Source of the DNA: Gemmatimonas sp.
Lineage (GTDB): Bacteria; Krumholzibacteriota; Krumholzibacteriia; LZORAL124-64-63
DNA: 33,453 bases
Assembly (NCBI GenBank): GCA_013824755.1
Contig: PNOJ01000017.1
Coordinates: forward strand, 1-33,453
Direction of reading: 5' to 3'
The notes below the pieces were generated by a model. That model worked only from the letters and a program-made list of their open reading frames with translations. It made no database searches and had not been told where the DNA came from. Made by a program: the position numbers and the translations under genes. Shown one piece after another: positions 1 to 8,521 of the stretch (the stretch's first letter is position 1; every line of letters begins with the position of its first letter).

Positions 1-1833
1 GGGCGACAGGGCCTGGCAGGTGCGGCCGGCGTGGTCGCGCAGCAGCATCAGCATGTCGCCCTCGATCTGGTCGCGCATCTTGGCGGCGTCGGCGCCCTCG
101 ATGTCCTGGACGCCCATGGGGCTCTTGACCCAGCCCTTGTCGCCGTCGAGGACCTGCGTGGATTCGCCGAAGGGCAGCTTCTGGATCAGCTTCAGACGGT
201 CCGGCAGGACGATCGTGGTCTCCATGGTGATGTTCAGGGACATCCCCTGGATCTCGGCCGCGAGCGTCTGCTTGGTGGCGAAGCCCTTCATGTCCGCGAG
301 CTTCTTGCCGCCGACGGCCGCCGCCGCGCGGTCCAGGAGCTTCTGGCCGGCGGCCAGGGACTCCGGCGTGGCGGCGGGGATCTCCAGGGCCAGCTTGGGC
401 TCGGGGATCGTGATGTCGATCATGTTCACGGCCCCGAAGCGGCTCAGGTCGCCGTCGAAGTCGGCCGGGTTGCCGACCGCCAGCACCGACAGGAGCTCGG
501 GCTTCCAGACCGCCCGGCAGGCCTCGAGGACCTGCTCGGCGGTCATGGCCTGGACCGCGGCCCGGTAGCCGGTCAGGAAGTCCGCGGGGTAGCCGTTCAT
601 CTCGAACAGCACCATGCGGTCCAGGACCTCGCGCTTGGTGTCGTAGTTGAAGACGTCGCTGTTGAGGATGCCGTCCACCGCGGTGCGCAGCTCCGCGGCG
701 GTGACCGGCTCGCGCGTCATCTTCTCGATCTGCTCGATCATGACGCTGGCGGCCTGCTCGGTGGACTCGCTCTTGGTGCCGGCGTAGGCCACGAAGACGC
801 CCGGCTGCCGCCAGCCGGTGCCCGAGGCGCTGCCCGTGGAGTAGGCCAGGCCGCGGGCGCTGCGCACCTCGTTGAACAGGCGCGAGGCGAAGCCGCCGCC
901 GAGGATCCGGTTCGCGACCTCGATGCCGGCGTAGTGCGGGTCGTCGTTGCGGATGCCCTTGTGGCCCAGGATCACCGTCGACTGCGTGAGGTCGGCCTTG
1001 GGGGCGACGTTCACGGTGCGGGGCAGGTCGGGCACGACGGGGTCCGCGGGCAGGGGCCGGCGCGCGGCCGGCCAACCGGCGAAGGCGGCCTCGATCTTCC
1101 CGGTCATCGCGGCGGCGTCGAAATCGCCGATCACGACCAGATAAGTACGGTCGGGGCCGAACCAGTCGGCGTGGAAGTCGACCAGGTCCTGGCGCGCGAT
1201 CGCGCCGAGGGTGTCGTATTCCTCGTTCCGGGCCAGCGGGTGGTCCGGGCCCAGGATCACGCGGGAGAACTCGCGGCGCGCGATGCTCATCGGCTCGTCG
1301 TTGCGGCGCGCGATGCCCGCCTTGTGCTGGGTCTTGGCCAGGTCGAGCTTGTCCTCGGCGAAGCGGGGGCTGCGCAGGACCTCGGCCAGGATGGCCAGCG
1401 CCTGGTCGGCGTCCTCGGTCAGGGCCGACAGGTAGGCGCCGGCGGTGTAGCCCTCGACGTAGGTCTCGACCATGGCGCCGAGCGATTCCATCCGCTCGTC
1501 GATCTCGTCGCCGGACCAGCTGGCGGTGCCGCCGGTGCGGAGCACCTCGCCCGTCAGCGCGGCCAGGCCCGTCTTGCCCTCGGGCTCGTAGATCTGGCCG
1601 GCCCGGATGGTCGCCGACAGCTCGATCATCGGCAGCTCGTGGTCCTCGGCCAGGTAGAGCACCATGCCGTTGTCCAGCTGCACGCGCTGGTAGTCCGGCA
1701 GCCGGATCTCGCCCAGGGCCGGCGTCTTGATCTTCTCCCACGGCTTGCTGCGGGCCGCGAGCGCGGGCGAGGCCAGGGTCGCCGCCGCGAGCAGCAGCAG
1801 GACCGGGGCCGCCGTCTTCAGGATTCGCTTCAT
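1..1833 (-). CDS. M16 (insulinase-like) peptidase, catalytically inactive partner, with extra C-terminal LolA-like domain; 3' end truncated by window edge
   Basis: Minus-strand open frame from ATG at 1833 reads MKRILKTAAPVLLLLAAATLASPALA...(signal peptide)...LPDYQRVQLDNGMVLYLAEDHELPMIELSATIRAG...; M16-like, but the HxxEH position reads LTGEV. Not in the ORF track because it runs off the window edge. Confidence 0.85.
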   Translation of the reverse strand, partial: MKRILKTAAPVLLLLAAATLASPALAARSKPWEKIKTPALGEIRLPDYQRVQLDNGMVLYLAEDHELPMIELSATIRAGQIYEPEGKTGLAALTGEVLRTGGTASWSGDEIDERMESLGAMVETYVEGYTAGAYLSALTEDADQALAILAEVLRSPRFAEDKLDLAKTQHKAGIARRNDEPMSIARREFSRVILGPDHPLARNEEYDTLGAIARQDLVDFHADWFGPDRTYLVVIGDFDAAAMTGKIEAAFAGWPAARRPLPADPVVPDLPRTVNVAPKADLTQSTVILGHKGIRNDDPHYAGIEVANRILGGGFASRLFNEVRSARGLAYSTGSASGTGWRQPGVFVAYAGTKSESTEQAASVMIEQIEKMTREPVTAAELRTAVDGILNSDVFNYDTKREVLDRMVLFEMNGYPADFLTGYRAAVQAMTAEQVLEACRAVWKPELLSVLAVGNPADFDGDLSRFGAVNMIDITIPEPKLALEIPAATPESLAAGQKLLDRAAAAVGGKKLADMKGFATKQTLAAEIQGMSLNITMETTIVLPDRLKLIQKLPFGESTQVLDGDKGWVKSPMGVQDIEGADAAKMRDQIEGDMLMLLRDHAGRTCQALSP

Positions 1834-1871
1834 GACCAGTCTCCTTTCCATAGCGCGACGCGGTTGTCGCG

Positions 1872-3383
1872 TCAGTTGGCGGCCTCGACCGTCTTGATGA
1901 AGGCAACCGTGCGGTTGTTGGGGACGAAGATCTCGCCGGCGACGCGCTTCACGTCGTCGACCGTCACCGCGTCGATGGCCTCGAGCTGGGTGAACATGCG
2001 GCGCCAGTCGCCCTGCTTGCCCTGGTACTCGGACAGCTGGGCCGCCAGGCCCATGTTGCCCTCCAGCGAGCGCACGAAGTTGGCGCGGGCGCGGCGCTTC
2101 ACGCCCGCCAGCTCCTCTTCCGTCACGCCGCCGTCCACGAGCTTCGTGATCTCCTCGAGCACCGAGGCCTCGAGCTGCTCGGCGCTGACGTCCTTGGCGG
2201 GCATGCCCAGCACGGCCAGCAGGGTCGGGTACTTGTCGCCGGGGTAGCCGGCGAAGCTGAAGGCCTGGACCGCCGACTTGTCCTGCTTGACCAGGCGCTC
2301 GTACAGGCGGCTGGTGCGCCCCTGGCCGAGGATGTCGGCGATGGCGTCGTAGACCGCGGCGTCGGCGTGGGCCCAGTTGCCGATGTGGAAGCCGCAGATG
2401 TAGAAGGGCTGCGCCTCGTCCTCGATCACCATGCGGCGCTCGCCCTTCTGCGGGGCGTCGAAGGTCTCGATCACCGGCGGCTCGGCGGCCGACACGCCGG
2501 TGAAGTACTTCCCGGCCAGCCGCTTGACCTCGTCGAAATCGACGTCGCCGACCACGGCCACCGTCATGTTGCGGCCCACGTAGTGGGTCCGGTAGAAGTC
2601 CGCGCAGTCCTGGCGGGTGATCGTGTTGAGGTCGGTCATCCAGCCGATCGTCGAGTGGTGGTAGGGGTGGGCCATGAAGGCGAGGTTCTGGAACTGCTCC
2701 ACGAGCATGCCGATCGGGCTGTTCTCGGTGCGCATGCGGCGCTCCTCGGTCACCGGGCCGTCCTTCTCGGTGTAGAACTCGCGCAGCACGGGGCGTGACA
2801 TGCGCGTGCCCTCGAGGTAGGCCCACAGCTCCAGGCGGTTGCTCGGCAGGCTGTACATGTAGCTCGTGTCGTCGGTGCCGGTGCCGGCGTTCATGCCGCG
2901 GCCGCCGTTGTTCTCGACGATCTGCCCGAACTCGTTGCTGACGACGAAGGCGCGGGCCGCGTCCTTGGCGTCGGTGAAGGCCTGCTCCAGCTCGGCCAGC
3001 TTCGCCGGGTCGGCGCGGTCGCCCTTGAGGCGCTCGGTCTTCAGCGCGGCGAAGGCCGCGTCCTCGGCCTTCATCGCCAGGGCTTCCTTCTTGGCGTCGG
3101 TGGTGCCGATCTCGGCCGTGCCCTTGAACGCCATGTGCTCCAGGATGTGGGCGATGCCCGTGATGCCCGTGACCTCCTGGGCGCTGCCGACGTTCACGTA
3201 GGTGTTGAACGAGAACACCGGCACGTCGTGCCGTTCGAGCACGAGGAAATGGATGCCGTTGGGCAGGGTGAACTCCCGGACCTGGTTCTTGAGGTCCTGG
3301 TAGCCCTCGGCCGACGCCGCCACGGCGCCCAACGCCACGGCCAGGACGACGGCCAGGACCAGGGTCTTGCGGATCACGGACAT
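1872..3383 (-). CDS. M16 family zinc metallopeptidase (active subunit)
   Basis: MSVIRKTLVLAVVLAVALGAVAASAEG signal peptide; HILEHMAFKGT gives the HxxEH motif; VVGDVDFDEVKRLAGKYF typical of M16. Start chosen at ATG 3383 inside the longer ORF. Confidence 0.92.
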   Translation of the reverse strand: MSVIRKTLVLAVVLAVALGAVAASAEGYQDLKNQVREFTLPNGIHFLVLERHDVPVFSFNTYVNVGSAQEVTGITGIAHILEHMAFKGTAEIGTTDAKKEALAMKAEDAAFAALKTERLKGDRADPAKLAELEQAFTDAKDAARAFVVSNEFGQIVENNGGRGMNAGTGTDDTSYMYSLPSNRLELWAYLEGTRMSRPVLREFYTEKDGPVTEERRMRTENSPIGMLVEQFQNLAFMAHPYHHSTIGWMTDLNTITRQDCADFYRTHYVGRNMTVAVVGDVDFDEVKRLAGKYFTGVSAAEPPVIETFDAPQKGERRMVIEDEAQPFYICGFHIGNWAHADAAVYDAIADILGQGRTSRLYERLVKQDKSAVQAFSFAGYPGDKYPTLLAVLGMPAKDVSAEQLEASVLEEITKLVDGGVTEEELAGVKRRARANFVRSLEGNMGLAAQLSEYQGKQGDWRRMFTQLEAIDAVTVDDVKRVAGEIFVPNNRTVAFIKTVEAAN

Positions 3384-3508
3384 GACGCCTCCAACTGTTG
3401 ACCCCGGCGGTGCGATGCGGGCGCGCCGGCGGGGCAGCCTCGGATTCGCCCGGCGGACCGGGCCTGCATACTGTCGCTTGAGGTCGAACACGGCGGGGGG
3501 ACCCCCGC

Positions 3509-3537
3509 ACGCTAGCACCGCTCGCGACGACTGTCAA
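3509..3537 (-). promoter_or_regulatory. Putative sigma-70-type promoter of the M16 operon (TTGACA-17 bp-TAGCGT)
   Basis: On the minus strand TTGACA (3537-3532), 17-bp spacer, TAGCGT (3514-3509), upstream of the M16 start at 3383. Confidence 0.5.
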
Positions 3538-3546
3538 ACGGATCGC

Positions 3547-4422
3547 TCAGCGGAAGATCTCCTTGCGGCGCAGCAGCCAGCACCCCAGGGCGAAGGCGAC
3601 CACCGCCACGGCCAGCAGCACCAGGAAGGAGTGCCACGGGGACGGCGGCACCTCGTGCAGGAGCATGACCTTCAACTCCTGCAGCAGGTTGGGCATGCTG
3701 CCGGTCGAGGCCGCGCTGTTGTGCAGCAGGTTGCGCAGGTGGAAGACCACCGTCAGCTCCTGCAGCCGCAGCGGCGCGTTGCCGCCGATGGACTCCCAGC
3801 CGAACGCGAACAGGATGGCCGGCAGCATGGGCTTCTTGAGCCAGGTGCCCACGGCGGCGAAGATGGCCGTGTAGACGACCGCGCCGAAGAGGATGACCAG
3901 GCAGGTGCTGACGTAGAGCTTCAGGAAGTCCAACGAGATGATCCCGAAATTGCCCACCGTCATCACCAGGAAGGCGGCGACCAGCGACCCCGCCACCAGC
4001 AGCCCGGCCACCGCCTGCGCCGCCACCAGGCGCCCCAGGTAGATGGCCTCGCGGCGCAGGGGCCGGGTCCAGTAGTAGATGATGGTGCCCTCGTCGGCGC
4101 TCTCGCCGATGGCCGACAGGCCGAAGGCCAGCGAGACGATCGCGACCATGAAGTGGATGTAGACCATGCCGCTGAGGTTGGCCAGCAGCAGTTCCGGCGG
4201 GATCGCGCCCTCGCGGTCCAGGAGCCGCCACGCCACCGCCAGCACCACCGGCAGCAGCATCAGCAGCCCCACCGAGAGGATGCGCCGGCGGCGCACCATC
4301 TCGCGGTAGGAAAAGAACGCGATCCAGTAGGCCGAGACCGCCAGGCCCAGCGGGCGGTCGTTCCCGGCTCGGTCGTTCCCGGCGGCGGCGCCCGCGGCGG
4401 CGGGCGGTGCGGCGACGCTCAT
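3547..4422 (-). CDS. ABC-2 type transporter permease
   Basis: Multi-pass hydrophobic protein (LAVSAYWIAFFSYREMVRRRRILSVGLLMLLPVVLAV...), immediately downstream of an ABC ATPase. Confidence 0.82.
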   Translation of the reverse strand: MSVAAPPAAAGAAAGNDRAGNDRPLGLAVSAYWIAFFSYREMVRRRRILSVGLLMLLPVVLAVAWRLLDREGAIPPELLLANLSGMVYIHFMVAIVSLAFGLSAIGESADEGTIIYYWTRPLRREAIYLGRLVAAQAVAGLLVAGSLVAAFLVMTVGNFGIISLDFLKLYVSTCLVILFGAVVYTAIFAAVGTWLKKPMLPAILFAFGWESIGGNAPLRLQELTVVFHLRNLLHNSAASTGSMPNLLQELKVMLLHEVPPSPWHSFLVLLAVAVVAFALGCWLLRRKEIFR

Positions 4423-4423
4423 C

Positions 4424-5368
4424 TCACCCTCCCACCAGATAGTCGAAGACCGCCTGCAGGTTGTCGTCGAGGGTCTCGATCTCGTCGACGGGCAGGGACT
4501 CCGCCAGCAGCCAGCCCGGCAGCTCGCGGTAGAAGTTGACGGCGTGGTCGGTGCGCGCCACGACGCGGCCGAACTCGTCGATCTCGACCCCGCGCACCAG
4601 GTCGCGCCCGGCCAGCGACGACGCCAGCCGCCGCGCCTCGGTCGAGGTGAGCGCCACGATGGTGGGGCGGTCGTGGATCGCGTCGCGGATCTCGGTGATG
4701 TCGCCCTCGGCCATCAGCTTGCCGCGGTGGATCAGCACGATGGAGCGGGTCATGGTCTCGATCTCGGGCAGGATGTGGCTCGACACCACCACGCAGCGCC
4801 CCTCGTCGCCCAGGCGCTGCACCAGCGCGACGATCTCCCGCCGCGACACGGGGTCCATGCCGTTGAGCGGCTCGTCCAGGAACACGATCTCGGGATCGTG
4901 GGCCAGGGCCTGGGCCATCTTGACCTTCTGCCGCATGCCCTTGGAGTAGGCGCCGATGCGCCGGTCGGCGGCGTCGCCGAGGTGCACGAGGTCCAGCGCG
5001 CGCTCGGCGCGCGCGTCCACTTCCATCCCGTCGTAGCCCATCAGCCGGACCATGAGCCGCAGGAACTCGCGCCCGGTCAGCCAGTCGAACAGCGCGTCGC
5101 TCTCGGGGCAGAAACCCACGCGGCGGAACAGGCCCACGTCGCGGCGCAGGCGGTGCCCGCGGATGAGCACCTCCCCCTGGCTGGGCGTGATCAGGCCCGA
5201 CAGCATCTTGAACAGGGTCGTCTTGCCGGCGCCGTTGAGGCCCAGCAGGCCGGTCACGCCGGGGCCCAGCGCGAGGGTGCAGTCGTTGACGGCGATGACC
5301 TCGCCGAACCACTTGCTGACCCGCTGCGCCTGCAGCACGGCCGCGGCGGGCGCGGGTGCGACGTTCAC
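4424..5368 (-). CDS. ABC transporter ATP-binding protein
   Basis: Walker A GLNGAGKTT, signature YSKGMRQKVKMAQAL, Walker B EIVFLDEPLNGMDP. GTG start at 5368 overlaps the stop of the upstream permease. Confidence 0.92.
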   Translation of the reverse strand: MNVAPAPAAAVLQAQRVSKWFGEVIAVNDCTLALGPGVTGLLGLNGAGKTTLFKMLSGLITPSQGEVLIRGHRLRRDVGLFRRVGFCPESDALFDWLTGREFLRLMVRLMGYDGMEVDARAERALDLVHLGDAADRRIGAYSKGMRQKVKMAQALAHDPEIVFLDEPLNGMDPVSRREIVALVQRLGDEGRCVVVSSHILPEIETMTRSIVLIHRGKLMAEGDITEIRDAIHDRPTIVALTSTEARRLASSLAGRDLVRGVEIDEFGRVVARTDHAVNFYRELPGWLLAESLPVDEIETLDDNLQAVFDYLVGG

Positions 5369-6216
5369 GCCACCACCTCCACGGGCTTGATCCGCCGCCG
5401 CAGCACCCAGGCGCCCAGGGCCGTGTAGGCCAGCACGACCAGCAGGCTCGCCGCCGGCGGCACCTCGCTCAGCGGTTCGCCGCCGAAGAAGACGATGCCC
5501 GCGTTGAGGAACTGGCCGGGGAAGTTGAGGATCTGCAGGCCGGGGCTGAACAGCGACATGATCTCCGCCAGCCCGTCGGTGCCGGCGTAGAGCAGCACCC
5601 ACCACAGGGCGACGAACACCGTGCGCTGGCCGATCGAGGACAGGGCCAGCAGCACCAGCGTGAAGCCGGCGCCGGTCACCACGCAGTAGGCCAGCGCCTG
5701 CAGCGGGATCAGCAGGAGCATCTGCATCCCGGTGGCGCCGCTGGTCACCAGGTAGCCGAACAGGCACAGCGCCCAGACGGGCAGCAGCGTCACGGCGAAA
5801 TAGTAGAACATGATCACGGCGCCCTTGCCCAGGACGTAGTCGCGCACGCCCAGCGGCCGTGACAGGTACAGGGCGAGGCCGTTCTCGCGGCGGTCGCGGC
5901 TGATCAGGCCCGAGCCGATGATCGCCAGCAGGATCAGCACGAACGGCGACTGCCAGCCCAGGTAGGCCAGGAAGCCGCGCGGACCGATGTCGGTCCACTT
6001 GCCGCCGATCAGGCGCGACAGCTCGCCCATCTGGAAGGTGAAGTAGAGGATGCCGCCCTTGACGATGGCCGGCACCCAGGCGACCGCCAGCAGGAACAGC
6101 AGGCGACGGCTCTTCAGCGGCTCGGTGATGCCGCGCCGGGCGATCGTCCACCAGGGCGCGCGCGCGCGGTGGCCGCTGTGCTCCCAGGGACGGTATCCGC
6201 GTTCGTAGACGGGCAT
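5365..6216 (-). CDS. ABC-2 type transporter permease
   Basis: MPVYERGYRPWEHSGHRARAPWWTIARRGI N-terminus followed by multiple TM segments; sits between two ABC ATPases. Confidence 0.83.
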   Translation of the reverse strand: MPVYERGYRPWEHSGHRARAPWWTIARRGITEPLKSRRLLFLLAVAWVPAIVKGGILYFTFQMGELSRLIGGKWTDIGPRGFLAYLGWQSPFVLILLAIIGSGLISRDRRENGLALYLSRPLGVRDYVLGKGAVIMFYYFAVTLLPVWALCLFGYLVTSGATGMQMLLLIPLQALAYCVVTGAGFTLVLLALSSIGQRTVFVALWWVLLYAGTDGLAEIMSLFSPGLQILNFPGQFLNAGIVFFGGEPLSEVPPAASLLVVLAYTALGAWVLRRRIKPVEVVA

Positions 6217-6217
6217 G

Positions 6218-7183
6218 TCAGTCCTTGCTGCGCGCGTCGTCGGCGTCGTCGACGAGCTGGTAGAACAGGTCCTCGAGGGTCTCGCGGCGCGGCTGCAGCC
6301 GGCGCAGCGCGAAGCCGCTGGCCGAGGCGGCCGCGAGCACGAGGCGGGCGCCGGCGTCGGCCGGGGCGGTGATCTCCAGGAGCCGCTCGCGGCGCGCGGC
6401 CGCGAGCCCGGCGGCCTGCAGCGCGGCCAGGAACGCCGGCTCGTCGCCGAAGCCCTCGACCAGGAACTGCGCCGTCGCCCCGGGCGGCGCCACCTCGACG
6501 CGGCCGTGGCTCAGCAGCCGGCCCTGGCGCAGGACCAGGATCTCCTGGCAGACCTCGCGCACGTCCGCCAGCAGGTGCGTCGACAGGATCACCCCGAAAC
6601 CCTTGTTCGCGGCCAGGTCGCGCATGAGTTCGAGCATGCTGACGCGACCGCGCGGGTCCAGGCCGCTGGTCGGCTCGTCCAGCAGCAGCCAGTCGGGGTC
6701 GTGGACCAGGGCCTGGGCCAGCTTCAGGCGCTGCCGCATGCCCTGGCTGTAGGTGTCGGCCTCGCGGTAGCGCTCGTCGGCGAGGCCGACGTAGTTCAGG
6801 ACCTCGTGGGCGCGCTGCAGGGCGTCGGTGGGCGGCATGCCGCCGAGCTCGCCGAGGTAGGCCACCATGGCGACGCCGCTCATGCCGGGCAGGATGCCGC
6901 CGCGCTCGGGCATCCAGCCGATCCGGCGGCGCGCGCCGCGGGGGTCGCGCGCCATGTCGCAGCCCATGACCGTGACGGTCCCCCGCTTCAAGGGCAGGTG
7001 GCCGAGCAGGGCCCGCAGCAGCGTGGTCTTGCCGGATCCGTTGGGGCCGAGCAGGCCCACGGCCCGTTTCTCCAGGCCGAAACTGACGTCCTGCAGGACC
7101 GGCGCCGCCGCGTAGGCGAACGTCAGGTCCCGCACGGCGATGGCCGCGGCGGCGGGTTTGACAGCGGTCTTGGTGGCTTCCAT
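6218..7183 (-). CDS. ABC transporter ATP-binding protein
   Basis: GPNGSGKTTLL Walker A, YSQGMRQRLKLAQAL signature, DWLLLDEPTSGLDP Walker B. Start at ATG 7183 (MEATKTAVKP...). Confidence 0.92.
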   Translation of the reverse strand: MEATKTAVKPAAAAIAVRDLTFAYAAAPVLQDVSFGLEKRAVGLLGPNGSGKTTLLRALLGHLPLKRGTVTVMGCDMARDPRGARRRIGWMPERGGILPGMSGVAMVAYLGELGGMPPTDALQRAHEVLNYVGLADERYREADTYSQGMRQRLKLAQALVHDPDWLLLDEPTSGLDPRGRVSMLELMRDLAANKGFGVILSTHLLADVREVCQEILVLRQGRLLSHGRVEVAPPGATAQFLVEGFGDEPAFLAALQAAGLAAARRERLLEITAPADAGARLVLAAASASGFALRRLQPRRETLEDLFYQLVDDADDARSKD

Positions 7184-7317
7184 CTTGAATCCTGGTATTC
7201 TGCGGGACGTTGCCGTTGCCAACGGCGGGGTCCTACGTCGCGGCCGGCCCATTGTTCCAGGGCGGCTGGAGATTGCAAGCGCAAACCCGTCCGGCCGCCC
7301 GGATTCCGGGGAGAACC

Positions 7318-8517
7318 ATGTCCGACAAGAAGAGCTTCGGCTTCCAGACGCGCTGCATCCACGGCCACGGCCACATCTCGGACGGCCGCTGGCGCACGGC
7401 CCGCCCGGTCTCGTGCCCCATCGTCCAGACCTCGACCTTCGCCTTCGAGAGCGCCGAACACGGCGCCGCCATCTTCGCCGGGGAGAACGACGGCTTCCTC
7501 TACACGCGCCTGGGCAACCCCACCCAGGAGGCGCTGGAGTGCCGCCTGGCGGCGCTGGAGGGCGGCGAGGCCGCCCTGGCCCTGGCCAGCGGCATGGCCG
7601 CCTGCACCACCGCCGTGCTGACCCTGTGCGGCAGCGGGGACCACATCGTCTCGGGCGACACCCTCTACGGCGGCACCCACCAGCTGTTCACCCACACGCT
7701 GCCGCGCCTGGGCATCGCGGTCACGGAAGTCGACGCCACCGACCCCGCCAACTTCGAGCGCGCGATCACCCCGGCCACGAAGCTGCTCTACGTCGAGACG
7801 CCCGCCAACCCCACGCTGGTGCTGACCGACCTGCCCGCGGTGGTCGCGATCGCGCGCCGGCACGGCATCCCGCTGCTGGTGGACAACACGTTCTGCACGC
7901 CGGTGCTGCAGCGGCCGCTGGAGCTGGGCGCCGACATCGTGCTGCACAGCGCGACGAAGTACATCGGCGGCCACGGCGACGCGATCGCCGGCATCCTGGT
8001 GGGCTCGTCCGAGTTCATCACCCGCGCGCGCTTCGAGACCCTGCGCGACATCGGCGGCTGCATCAGCCCCTTCAACGCCTGGCTGCTGATCCGCGGGCTG
8101 AAGACCCTGGCGGTGCGCGTCCGCCAGCACGGCGAGAACGCGATGACGGTGGCGAAGTGGCTGGAGCAGCACCCCAAGGTGACGCGCGTGATCTACCCCG
8201 GCCTGCCCACGCACCCCCAGCACGAGCTGGCGAAGCGGCAGCAGTCCGGCTTCGGCGGCCTGATCAGCTTCCTGGTCGCGGGCGGCCGCGACGCCGGCCG
8301 CACGGTGATGAACAGCGTGGAACTGTGCACCCTCGCGGTGAGCCTCGGGGACGTGGACACCCTCATCGAGCATCCCGCCACGATGACCCACAGCACCTAC
8401 TCCGAGGAGGAGCTGCTGAAGGTGGGCATCGACCCGGCGATGGTCCGGCTCTCGGTGGGGCTCGAGGACCCCGAGGACGTCATCGCGGACCTCGCGCAGG
8501 CGTTCGCGCGGATCTGA
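7318..8517 (+). CDS. Trans-sulfuration family PLP-dependent enzyme (methionine gamma-lyase / cystathionine gamma-lyase-like)
   Basis: MSDKKSFGFQTRCIHGHGH...YTRLGNPTQEALE...ALASGMAA...LLVDNTFCTPVLQRPLELGADIVLHSATKYIGGHGD (PLP-lysine region). Confidence 0.93.
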   Translation: MSDKKSFGFQTRCIHGHGHISDGRWRTARPVSCPIVQTSTFAFESAEHGAAIFAGENDGFLYTRLGNPTQEALECRLAALEGGEAALALASGMAACTTAVLTLCGSGDHIVSGDTLYGGTHQLFTHTLPRLGIAVTEVDATDPANFERAITPATKLLYVETPANPTLVLTDLPAVVAIARRHGIPLLVDNTFCTPVLQRPLELGADIVLHSATKYIGGHGDAIAGILVGSSEFITRARFETLRDIGGCISPFNAWLLIRGLKTLAVRVRQHGENAMTVAKWLEQHPKVTRVIYPGLPTHPQHELAKRQQSGFGGLISFLVAGGRDAGRTVMNSVELCTLAVSLGDVDTLIEHPATMTHSTYSEEELLKVGIDPAMVRLSVGLEDPEDVIADLAQAFARI

Positions 8518-8521
8518 CCCG

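Noticed and set aside
31-2247. 738-aa plus-strand ORF
   Set aside because: Antisense to the M16 peptidase genes, which show clear signal peptides and family motifs.
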